Source: Gammaproteobacteria bacterium
Lineage (GTDB): Bacteria; Pseudomonadota; Gammaproteobacteria; Steroidobacterales; Woeseiaceae
Length of the DNA: 64,000 nucleotides
NCBI GenBank assembly: GCA_029861535.1
Contig: JAOTZC010000004.1
Span: 55,844 to 119,843 of the forward strand
Reading direction: 5' to 3'
In this document: one piece after another, positions 1 through 7,723 of the stretch
Layout of the letters: the number at the start of each line of letters is the position of its first letter
How positions within the stretch are numbered: the first letter of the stretch is position 1
Program-made: the position numbers and the translations under genes
Notes under the pieces: model-generated
Database searches by the model: none
What the model saw: the letters and a program-made list of their open reading frames with translations, nothing else
What the model was told of the DNA's origin: nothing

Positions 1-546
1 GCGGACCACAATGATGAGGTTCGATTCGGCTGGGGCCTGCGGCGCGATAATCGCGTTGCCTGGTATAAGCGGTCCGATGGTGACTGGGTAAATGTGTCTA
101 ACGCCGACTGGTGGCTCGAAGGCTTTATGCCGGTTGCATTTGATGACGAGGCCGATGTTGCATTGCTACAAGGACCGGGCGAAAACGGTCGATTGTGTAT
201 TCGGCGCGCCAACCTCGTGACCGGCGAGTTGCTGGAAACGGTCTTCAAACATGATGCCGCCGACGTCGATGGCATCATCCTGGAGCCCAACACCCGCCGT
301 GCCATCGGCTTTCGTTACACCGACAAGTTCCAAAGGGAACAGTTTTCTGATGAGCAGATGTCGGCACTGCAGAGAACTATCGCGACCGCCTTACCGGATG
401 CCGCCAGCCAGATTGCGAGTTGGTCGAGAAATCGTCGCCAACTTATTGTTTTTGTTGAGTCCGTTGACGATTCTGGCGCGTTTTATCTATGGGATCGCGA
501 CATGAAGAGCTTTGAACTACTCGGCAAGAAAATATCAGGTAGCTAG
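1..546 (+). CDS. S9-type peptidase N-terminal (beta-propeller) fragment, cut by window edge and ending before any hydrolase domain
   Basis: The frame is open from base 1, so the start lies outside the window; the GTG at 94 is only an internal codon. The visible 181 residues resemble the propeller half of S9 acylaminoacyl/prolyl oligopeptidases, with short strand repeats and a closing segment YLWDRDMKSFELLG (near 485-530). In that family the catalytic alpha/beta-hydrolase domain follows directly, but here a TAG stop at 544-546 ends the protein. The 90 bases before the next gene do not encode a hydrolase in any frame. The gene is therefore either a propeller-only paralogue or a truncated remnant. 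Family assignment is by pattern of sequence, without catalytic residues to confirm it. Confidence 0.55.
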   Translation, partial: ADHNDEVRFGWGLRRDNRVAWYKRSDGDWVNVSNADWWLEGFMPVAFDDEADVALLQGPGENGRLCIRRANLVTGELLETVFKHDAADVDGIILEPNTRRAIGFRYTDKFQREQFSDEQMSALQRTIATALPDAASQIASWSRNRRQLIVFVESVDDSGAFYLWDRDMKSFELLGKKISGS

Positions 547-637
547 AGACAGGCTGACCACGTAACATTATTGCATTCGCGAATCGGCCATGAATTTGCA
601 GGTCAGTGGATCGCGACATCCAGCACAGGAACACACA

Positions 638-2812
638 ATGAAGATCAAGATTTTGCTGGCTGCCTGCCTTGCAGCCGCCGCACTGGCTGCTTGTGGCGGC
701 AGCGAATCGGACGCCACGAGTGATGCCAATGCCATAGAAGAGGCACCGGAGATCACCGTTACGGAGGCGGAACTGGTCGGAAATCCGTTTGTCGAGGACT
801 GGGATACGCCGTACGGCGTACAACCGTTCGACCGTATTGAGGATGAGCACTTCATGCCGGCTTTCAAAAAAGCCATCCTAGAACTGCGGGCCGACATTGA
901 TGCCGTTACCAACAACCCGGACACGCCGACATTCGAAAACACGATTCTCGCGATGGAACAATCCGGCCAGTTAATCACTACGGTGCTGTATACGTTCTCA
1001 AGCCTGACCGGCACCGAACTGAACGACAATCTTCGTGCATTGCAAACGGAAATCTGGCCGATGTGGTCGCGTGAGAGCGATGCGATCAATTTAAACGATG
1101 ATCTCTATCAGCGTGTCGTCGCTGTTTACAAACAGCGCGATTCGTTGAACCTTGGCGAGCAGGAAGCGCGATTGCTTGAGCTGACACACCGGCAATTCGT
1201 GCGTGCCGGTGCGGCGCTGACGCCGGAGGTCAAGCAGCAGGTTAGCGACATCAATGCCGAAATATCCGAATTGACGACGATGTTCGCACAAAACCTGCTA
1301 GCCGAAACCAAAGCGTTCACGATCGACATTACCGACGAGGCCGAACTCGCCGGACTGGCCGATGATTTCAAGGCCAATATCTGGGACGAAGACAAAGAAG
1401 CCTGGGTACTGGGCCTGAACCGATCGGTCTACGAATCCTTTATGACACAGTCCGAGAATCGCGACCTACGCAAACAGTTGTTTGAGGGCTACCGACTGCG
1501 CGCATCGCAAGGAGAGCACGACAACAGCCCGATCCTGATCAAGGTTGCACAGCTACGCGCCAAACGCGCCAAATTAATGGGTTACGATTCGCATGCCCAT
1601 TATCAACTCGAAATCCGCATGGCGAAAACACCAAAGGCCGCCGAGGACTTCCTGCTACGTGTTTGGCGACCCGGCCTAGAGCGGGCCAAACAGGAACGCG
1701 CCGATATGCAGGCGATGATTGGCGATGAATTCAAATTCGAGGCCCACGATTGGTGGCACTACGCCGAGAAGATCCGTAAGGACCGTTTTGACCTCGACGA
1801 GAGTGCATTGAAGCCCTATTTCGACCTTGAAGCCGTACGCGCCGGCGCGTTCACTATGGCGAACCGGCTATTTGGGCTGAGGTTTGAAGCCGTTGATGTG
1901 CCGACTTGGAACGATGTCGTGACCGCCTACGACGTCATCGATGACGATGGCTCACATCTTGGCATTTTTATGATGGACATGTACGCGCGCGACTCAAAGC
2001 GCGGCGGTGCATGGATGAACGCCTATCGCCCGGCATCGAATATCGGTGGCGATAATATCCGGCCGATCGTGACCAACAACCTCAATCTTGCGACGCCGCC
2101 AGAGGGTGAACCGACGCTAATGCGCTTCTCTGAAGTTGAAACGCTGTTTCATGAATTTGGTCACGGCCTGCACGGCATCATGACGAAAATGGACTACCCG
2201 ACATTTTCAGGTGTCAGCGGTCCAACCGATTACACCGAATTTCCAGCACAAATCCTCGAGCATTGGACGTCACAGCCAGAAATGCTTGAATTGTATGCAA
2301 AGCATTACCAGACCGGTGACGTTATTCCCGATGAGCTGGTCGAACGACTACTGGCGGCAACAAATCATAATCAGGGCTTCAGGACGACCGAGTACATTGC
2401 GGCCTCACTGCTCGATCTGCGTTGGCACATGCTGAGCTCTGAGGAAGCCGCGGACATTACCGATGCGCACGCGTTTGAGCGACAAGTGCTCGAAGAATAC
2501 GGTCTGATTGCCGAGATCGAGCCACGCTATCGCTCGCAGTATTTCAGCCATACCTTTGCCGGCGGCTATTCGGCCGGCTATTACGCGTATTTGTGGTCGG
2601 AGATTCTCGATGCTGATGGCTTCAATGCGTTCAAGGAAGCCGAGAACATTTTCGATCCAGCAACGGCAGCACGACTCAAGCAATGGGTTTACCAGGCTGG
2701 CGGCCTTAAAGAAGCGGATGAGCTGTATCGAAACTTCCGTGGCCAGGACCCGAGCATCGAACCGTTGCTACGCGGTCGCGGCTTCGAGGTCGAATCCAGC
2801 GGCGGCATGTAA
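638..2812 (+). CDS. M3 family metallopeptidase (oligopeptidase A / dipeptidyl carboxypeptidase-like), predicted lipoprotein
   Basis: This 724-residue zinc oligopeptidase should cleave short peptides. The zinc motif HEFGH is at residues 505-509, inside the M3 signature ETLFHEFGHGLHG, and the C-terminal FAGGYSAGYYAYLWSE segment is typical of the Dcp/PrlC family. An in-frame ATG lies upstream at 590, but the start at 638 is preferred: it has AGGA at 627-630 in front and begins a lipoprotein signal peptide (MKIKILLAACLAAAALAACGG, lipobox LAAC). An acidic linker follows the lipidated Cys. The protein thus acts in the envelope, unlike cytosolic OpdA. It follows the S9-like fragment by 90 bases and could share its transcript. 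The exact substrate cannot be told. Confidence 0.93.
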   Translation: MKIKILLAACLAAAALAACGGSESDATSDANAIEEAPEITVTEAELVGNPFVEDWDTPYGVQPFDRIEDEHFMPAFKKAILELRADIDAVTNNPDTPTFENTILAMEQSGQLITTVLYTFSSLTGTELNDNLRALQTEIWPMWSRESDAINLNDDLYQRVVAVYKQRDSLNLGEQEARLLELTHRQFVRAGAALTPEVKQQVSDINAEISELTTMFAQNLLAETKAFTIDITDEAELAGLADDFKANIWDEDKEAWVLGLNRSVYESFMTQSENRDLRKQLFEGYRLRASQGEHDNSPILIKVAQLRAKRAKLMGYDSHAHYQLEIRMAKTPKAAEDFLLRVWRPGLERAKQERADMQAMIGDEFKFEAHDWWHYAEKIRKDRFDLDESALKPYFDLEAVRAGAFTMANRLFGLRFEAVDVPTWNDVVTAYDVIDDDGSHLGIFMMDMYARDSKRGGAWMNAYRPASNIGGDNIRPIVTNNLNLATPPEGEPTLMRFSEVETLFHEFGHGLHGIMTKMDYPTFSGVSGPTDYTEFPAQILEHWTSQPEMLELYAKHYQTGDVIPDELVERLLAATNHNQGFRTTEYIAASLLDLRWHMLSSEEAADITDAHAFERQVLEEYGLIAEIEPRYRSQYFSHTFAGGYSAGYYAYLWSEILDADGFNAFKEAENIFDPATAARLKQWVYQAGGLKEADELYRNFRGQDPSIEPLLRGRGFEVESSGGM

Positions 2813-2868
2813 CAACGCCCTGCTCGCTTACCTGGCCGGTCATTCTGGATGAAGAAGTCAGCATCGGC

Positions 2869-3675
2869 TCAGGCGAGCTGAGTGAGGATGCGCGTGACCG
2901 TCCATGAGAGCCCGACGACGCCGATAAGCGCCGAAACCGGCACGACGACGTAGCGACGATACGCGGACTCACGGTCAATCCGTGTCAACTTCTGCCGCAA
3001 CATGCGCGACAGCGTGAATGCGACGACGACAACGCTGATCTGGCCGATCTCGACACCGATGTTAAAGCCGATTAGCGCACTCCAGAATTGCCCAGGCGGC
3101 AGACCAAGCTCGCCGAAGAAGCCGGCGAAACCCAAGCCATGGACAAGGCCGAATATGAATACGATCAATGGCCGCCAGCGCGGCATATCCTGCAAGAACA
3201 CATTTTCAATCGCGACGAACGCGATCGTTGCGGCGATCAACGGTTCGACGAATCCAGCTGACGGCGATAATACGCCGACGGCAGCAAGCCCGAGCGTTAC
3301 CGTATGTGCAACCGTAAACGTCGAAATTTGAACGACCAGCGCACGTAGCCGCGTCGATGACAGAAACAACGCCAACACGAAGAGAATATGGTCGAGACCG
3401 TCAGGCAAGATATGACGCACACCGATCGTGACGTACAGTCCGGCCGTCGACCAGAAGCCGCGCTCGAGGCCCCTGTCATCGAGGATAGGTTTGAGCTGCT
3501 CGTTCGTCGCGGTGCTGCTGTCGAGCGTACTCAATGCTTCGCACAATGCCGGATCGAGGCCGCTCTCACCGGGCACACAGAATTCGTCCTCTGGATGCGC
3601 GACAAGTCGCGTCGCGAACAGTATAACCGTGACCGCCAACAGGGCCATAAGCCAGAATTTGCGCTTTGAAGGCAT
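2869..3675 (-). CDS. HupE/UreJ family membrane protein, putative metal transporter
   Basis: A 268-residue protein with a signal peptide (hydrophobic 8-23) whose likely cleavage leaves His27 at the mature N-terminus (VA/HPEDEF). About six membrane segments follow. Family hallmarks are the GVRHILPDGLDH motif (residues 85-96), FTVAHTVTL (His124), FGLVHGLGFAG (His179) and NIGVEIGQ (Glu209). HupE/UreJ proteins are linked to nickel, cobalt or copper handling; the metal is not known from sequence. There is no hydrogenase or urease gene nearby. It is divergent from a YtkA-like gene and a diheme peroxidase gene with only 60 bases between, which suggests a joint role, perhaps with copper (inference). 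It converges with the M3 peptidase gene. Confidence 0.85.
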   Translation of the reverse strand: MPSKRKFWLMALLAVTVILFATRLVAHPEDEFCVPGESGLDPALCEALSTLDSSTATNEQLKPILDDRGLERGFWSTAGLYVTIGVRHILPDGLDHILFVLALFLSSTRLRALVVQISTFTVAHTVTLGLAAVGVLSPSAGFVEPLIAATIAFVAIENVFLQDMPRWRPLIVFIFGLVHGLGFAGFFGELGLPPGQFWSALIGFNIGVEIGQISVVVVAFTLSRMLRQKLTRIDRESAYRRYVVVPVSALIGVVGLSWTVTRILTQLA

Positions 3676-3722
3676 CGCGGGAATTTACGCAAAAAGCGTA
3701 ACGCCGGCAACGCGGCTTGACC

Positions 3723-3736
3723 TAGAATAGCGCGCA
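3723..3736 (+). promoter_or_regulatory. Candidate -10 box giving a leaderless or near-leaderless transcript
   Basis: TAGAAT at 3723-3728 lies 7 bases before the ATG at 3736, so transcription would begin at or beside the start codon. There is no Shine-Dalgarno sequence in between. No convincing -35 box is seen at the right distance. Low confidence. Confidence 0.3.
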
Positions 3737-4719
3737 TGGTCTCAAATGCGGTCCGGCGCTACTTTCTATTCGCGGCGCTTTCTCTGTTGGTTCTTCCCGG
3801 CATCGCTCACGCCCACGGTGGCGTCGTCGATGAAAATGACCTGTGCATTATCAATATCGGTTACCTGAAGGCGCGCTTCAAGATCTATGTCCCACAGCAG
3901 ACTGGCCACGATGAATACTGTGAAGATATTCCGGTACGCGGCGAGAGCGTATTCATCATGGAATATCAACATGATGGCCTCAGTGAAGCAGAGATCGACT
4001 TTCGTATCATCAAGAACGTGACCGGCAAGAGTACCTTCGCTCAGCTCGATGACGTTTTGGCTATTGACGATATCGATGCGGTAACGATTCATTACGCACC
4101 GCCCAGGGTCGTGCCTGATGTGTTTACGCTGTTACAGTCTTTCGATGAAGACGGTGAATATATCGGCATTGTTTCCGCCACGCGTACTGACACCGGAAAA
4201 GTCTATACAACGGTATTTCCATTCGAGGTTGGCTACATTGGCGCCGGAGTCTGGCCGTGGCTCATTGCTGGCTTCTTGGTGCTGCAGTTCAACTACTGGT
4301 TCATGAGTCGCCGGCGCACGAAAGCGGCTGCGATTGCAGCGGTGATACTCGTGGTCAGCGCATTACAAACTGGCCGCGTCGTCGCCGACGAAACAAGCTG
4401 GGCGAGCAAAGCGGGTTATTTCCAGGTGCAATACGCAAGTAACCTCGAACCGATCGTCATCAACAAGATTCACAGCTGGATACTGCAGGTTGAATCCGCA
4501 GACGGCAAAGCGGTAACTGGTGCAGAAATTACGATCGACGGCGGGATGCCTGAGCATAACCATGGCCTGCCTACACTACCTCGTGTCGTCGAAGAGCTAG
4601 GTGAAGGCCGCTATCGGGTTGCGGGCATGCGCTTTCATATGGGTGGCTACTGGGAGTTACGTATCTCGATCGCCGCTGGTAGCCGCCGCGACGATGTCCT
4701 AATTACGCTCAATCTCTAG
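3736..4719 (+). CDS. Secreted/membrane-anchored protein with C-terminal YtkA-like domain
   Basis: A 327-residue protein. The signal peptide (1-26, ending IAHA) would leave HGGVVDEN as the mature N-terminus, beginning with His. An N-terminal extracytoplasmic domain (27-165) I do not recognise holds Cys37 and Cys62, possible disulfide partners. Two hydrophobic segments follow (about 168-190 and 197-212). The last 90 residues resemble the YtkA domain, with MPEHNHG (Met271, His274, His276) and RFHMGGYWELRI (His301, Met302), a ligand set suited to copper. Such domains occur in copper and cytochrome oxidase assembly genes (known of the family); a copper role here is inference. The stop overlaps the next start by one base (TAGTG), so the two genes are translationally coupled. 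Confidence 0.7.
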   Translation: MVSNAVRRYFLFAALSLLVLPGIAHAHGGVVDENDLCIINIGYLKARFKIYVPQQTGHDEYCEDIPVRGESVFIMEYQHDGLSEAEIDFRIIKNVTGKSTFAQLDDVLAIDDIDAVTIHYAPPRVVPDVFTLLQSFDEDGEYIGIVSATRTDTGKVYTTVFPFEVGYIGAGVWPWLIAGFLVLQFNYWFMSRRRTKAAAIAAVILVVSALQTGRVVADETSWASKAGYFQVQYASNLEPIVINKIHSWILQVESADGKAVTGAEITIDGGMPEHNHGLPTLPRVVEELGEGRYRVAGMRFHMGGYWELRISIAAGSRRDDVLITLNL

Positions 4720-5933
4720 TGGCAATAAGCTCCAAAAGCGGCAGCCGGTGGCTGGCCTTAGTCGTAGCTATTTTGCTCCTCGCGACGGTGTGGTATGGCT
4801 GGCAGCGATATGGCAACCCGGCTTCGTGGTCTTTCGACGAACGCACGTTGATCGCCTCGCTGTGGATCGAAAACCTGCCGCCGTTACCGCCCGACCCGAC
4901 AAATGCAGTCGCAGACGATCCTCGCGCTCAAGCGCTCGGACATCGGCTGTTCTTCGACACGCGCCTGAGCAGCAACGGCATGATTTCGTGCGCGACCTGC
5001 CATCAACCGATTCGTCATTTTACCGACGGGCTCTCGAAAGGTGTTGCGCTTGGCATGTCGAAACGCAACACACCGAGTATTGTCGGCACTGCATACAGCC
5101 CATGGCTCTATTGGGACGGCCGTAAAGACAGTCAGTGGTCGCAGGCACTAGCGCCGCTCGAAGATCCAAACGAACACGGCGGCAACCGTCTGAAAATTCT
5201 TAGCGTCATCGCGTCCGACTCCGCTTATCGAAGTGCGTATGAATCCTTGTTCGGCGCACCGCCTGATCTGACTCGACAGCAAGATATCGATCGGGCATTC
5301 GCAAACGCCGGCAAAGCGATCGCCGCCTATGAGCGGCTGCTCATGCACGGGATATCGCGTTTCGATGCGTACGTCGCACACCTCGAGGCCGGCGGTGATT
5401 CGCTGGATCAGAACTTTCTCAGCAACAACGAGATCAAGGGATTGCGACTTTTCATAGGCGAAGCGCGTTGCACCGAATGTCACAACGGACCATTATTTTC
5501 GAACAACGAGTTTCACAATACTGGCTTGCTGTCGATTGCCGGTGAAACGCCCGATCGCGGGCGCATTGATGGCGTGCGTACGCTACTTGCTGATCCGTTC
5601 AATTGTCTTGGTGAATTCAGCGACGATTCGATACGTGCGTGCAGCGAATTAAGATACGCGAGAATGGGCGCCGAACTCATTGGCGCAACGCGGACGCCGT
5701 CGTTAAGAAACCTCGCCAACACCGCACCGTTTCAAAGCAAGGGACAATTTCAATCGCTTCCTGAGGTGCTGCGACATTACAACCAGGCCCCACCTGCGAT
5801 GATCGGTCACAACGAAGCAAAGTCGTTAGGGCTTAGCAACTGGGAATTGCGCAATCTGGAGGCGTTTCTGCATGCGCTCGCGGCGCCGATCGCAGCAGAC
5901 CAATATTGGCTGCAGCCTCCGCCAATCGAATAA
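4719..5933 (+). CDS. Diheme cytochrome c peroxidase / MauG family protein
   Basis: A 404-residue protein with an N-terminal membrane anchor (about 12-28) and two haem-c sites, CATCH (91-95) and CTECH (251-255). Between and after them are segments typical of the family: RLFFDTRLSSNGMISC, KRNTPSIVGTAYSPWLYWDGR and RTPSLRNLANTAPF. Members are periplasmic; they reduce peroxide or oxidise a protein partner (MauG, MbnH). The start is GTG at 4719, overlapping the stop of the YtkA-like gene. That coupling makes the YtkA-like protein the obvious candidate partner or substrate, by analogy to MbnH and its partner MbnP (inference). Which of the two activities applies cannot be decided from sequence. Confidence 0.88.
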   Translation: MAISSKSGSRWLALVVAILLLATVWYGWQRYGNPASWSFDERTLIASLWIENLPPLPPDPTNAVADDPRAQALGHRLFFDTRLSSNGMISCATCHQPIRHFTDGLSKGVALGMSKRNTPSIVGTAYSPWLYWDGRKDSQWSQALAPLEDPNEHGGNRLKILSVIASDSAYRSAYESLFGAPPDLTRQQDIDRAFANAGKAIAAYERLLMHGISRFDAYVAHLEAGGDSLDQNFLSNNEIKGLRLFIGEARCTECHNGPLFSNNEFHNTGLLSIAGETPDRGRIDGVRTLLADPFNCLGEFSDDSIRACSELRYARMGAELIGATRTPSLRNLANTAPFQSKGQFQSLPEVLRHYNQAPPAMIGHNEAKSLGLSNWELRNLEAFLHALAAPIAADQYWLQPPPIE

Positions 5934-5942
5934 GCGCTTATC

Positions 5943-6695
5943 TTAAGTATGTTGACCGAGTTCCGCGGCAATCGCCACGAGGTCTTCCTCAGTATCGACG
6001 CCACGCCCTGGGCGTTGGAGCGGCCGCCCTACCCGGATCGTCATGCCAAGTGACAACGCCCGCAGTTGCTCGAGCTGTTCGGTAAGTTCGAGTTTGGACG
6101 GCTCGGCAGCCACAAGTTGACGCAACACACCACAGCGATAGCCATAAATGCCATGGTGGTGTAGCGCGGCATCCATTGCCTTGCTCAAGTCGTCCTCGAA
6201 TCTCGGGTATGGAATCATTGCGCGGCTGAAATACAGCGCATCACCACGATTGTCCACCACAACCTTGACGACGTTTGGATTTTCGAAGTCTTCTCGCGAC
6301 GCCAGCGGCGAGGCTAGTGTCGAAAGATCAACAGATTCATCGTCAAGTAAAGCTGCGCATTGATTGATTAGCGCTGGCGGCATCGTCGGCTCGTCGCCCT
6401 GCAGATTGACAACCACGGTGGCGTCATCCCAATCGAGCAGGTCCGCGACTTCGGCGATTCGCTCGGTTCCCGAACGATGCTGATTGCCGGTCATGCATAT
6501 ACTGGCGCCGAACGCCTCTGCAGCATCGGCGATTCGTTCGTCATCGGTCGCAATAATAACGGCGTCGGCATCACTCTCTGTTCCTCGCTGCCAAACATGT
6601 TCGAGCATCGGCTTGCCGTTGATTTCACGCAATGGCTTGCCGGGCAGACGTATCGATGTGTATCGTGCCGGAATTACGACAACATAATCGCTCAT
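5943..6695 (-). CDS. kdsB: 3-deoxy-manno-octulosonate cytidylyltransferase
   Basis: KdsB activates KDO with CTP to CMP-KDO for the lipopolysaccharide inner core, in the cytosol. The 250-residue length is normal. The N-terminal nucleotide-binding motif VVIPARYTSIRLPGKPL is intact, as are the ATDDERI and NLQGDEP segments and the HHGIYGYR segment. It is the last gene of the comEC-exbB-exbD-msbA-lpxK-kdsB run, and its ATG overlaps the lpxK stop by four bases (ATGA). Its product works in the same pathway as KdsA, encoded at 57.4 kb in this window. Confidence 0.97.
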   Translation of the reverse strand: MSDYVVVIPARYTSIRLPGKPLREINGKPMLEHVWQRGTESDADAVIIATDDERIADAAEAFGASICMTGNQHRSGTERIAEVADLLDWDDATVVVNLQGDEPTMPPALINQCAALLDDESVDLSTLASPLASREDFENPNVVKVVVDNRGDALYFSRAMIPYPRFEDDLSKAMDAALHHHGIYGYRCGVLRQLVAAEPSKLELTEQLEQLRALSLGMTIRVGRPLQRPGRGVDTEEDLVAIAAELGQHT

Positions 6696-7723
6696 GATGC
6701 AAGCTGCTCGTTACGCATACGAGACTCAATCTGTTCCAACCAGGGGCCGGCAAGGACAGGATCCAATTCGACCTCTACTGGAACGTACCAGAAACGATCG
6801 CTGACGCGCGATTCGATCTTAACCGCGTCTTTCTCGGTCATCAGGATATCGAAATCGTCGCCAAACGAGAGATTCGTCACGTCGATCGTCGAATGATCCG
6901 GCAAGCGGTGTTCGATAACCTGAATATTATGCGATCTGAGCATGTCGAAAAAACGAGTTGGGTTGCCGATTGCCGCGATGCCGTGCACTGTCGTACCGCC
7001 GAAGCGCTCGATCGAGCGAGACAGCGAACCGTTGAGGCGACACACGTCCTGTGCAACCAGTTCGAATTCGATTGCATTTTGCTCGTTGGCTGTTTCACCG
7101 GCCTCATGCAGCCTACCATTGACGAGGATCTGATCGACTCTGTTCAGACGCGACGTCGTTTCCCGTAGCGGCCCTGCCGGTAGGACGAAGCGATTGCCCA
7201 ACCAGCGAGCGCCGTCGACCACGCAAATTTCATACGTGCGCCCTAACCTTAGGTGCTGCAGGCCGTCGTCTGCGATTATTAGGTCGGCACCATCTTCTAT
7301 TAGCATCGCCGCCGCACGTACGCGGTTTTTGTCGACGGCAATCGCACAGCTGCTACGACGCGCCAGCAATACCGGCTCATCGCCGACCACGGCCGGGTCA
7401 CTGGCCGTATCGACCCGCATCGGCGACGATGATTTGCTGCCGCCGTAGCCGCGACTGACAATTGCGGGTGTAAAGCCACGATCCCTCAAGGCGTTTGCAA
7501 GCCATATAACGATTGGTGTCTTGCCGGTACCACCCGCGGTCAAGTTGCCAACCACAATAACCGGGACGCCCAACATTTCCTGCTTTAACAAACCAAAGCG
7601 ATACAGGTAACGCCGCAGCGTAATCAGAATCCAAAAAAGACCACTGACTGGCAACAGCAACCAGTAGCCGCTGCCGCCTTCATACCAAACGCGATGGATC
7701 CACTGATAAAGCAAGATTCGCAT
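6692..7723 (-). CDS. lpxK: Tetraacyldisaccharide 4'-kinase
   Basis: LpxK phosphorylates the 4' position of the lipid A disaccharide, giving lipid IVA at the inner face of the cytoplasmic membrane. The 343-residue protein has an N-terminal hydrophobic anchor (about 19-37), the phosphate-binding loop GNLTAGGTGKTP (59-70) and the LIIADDGLQHLRL motif of the family. The ATG overlaps the msbA stop (TGATG), and its end overlaps kdsB, so msbA-lpxK-kdsB are coupled. The order matches the usual gammaproteobacterial arrangement, where the lipid A flippase gene comes just before its kinase. Confidence 0.97.
   Translation of the reverse strand: MRILLYQWIHRVWYEGGSGYWLLLPVSGLFWILITLRRYLYRFGLLKQEMLGVPVIVVGNLTAGGTGKTPIVIWLANALRDRGFTPAIVSRGYGGSKSSSPMRVDTASDPAVVGDEPVLLARRSSCAIAVDKNRVRAAAMLIEDGADLIIADDGLQHLRLGRTYEICVVDGARWLGNRFVLPAGPLRETTSRLNRVDQILVNGRLHEAGETANEQNAIEFELVAQDVCRLNGSLSRSIERFGGTTVHGIAAIGNPTRFFDMLRSHNIQVIEHRLPDHSTIDVTNLSFGDDFDILMTEKDAVKIESRVSDRFWYVPVEVELDPVLAGPWLEQIESRMRNEQLAS

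Noticed and set aside
5930..5941. 12-bp palindrome ATAAGCGCTTAT at the convergent kdsB/peroxidase end
   Set aside because: It is short, without a T-run, and partly formed by a stop codon; no support for a terminator.
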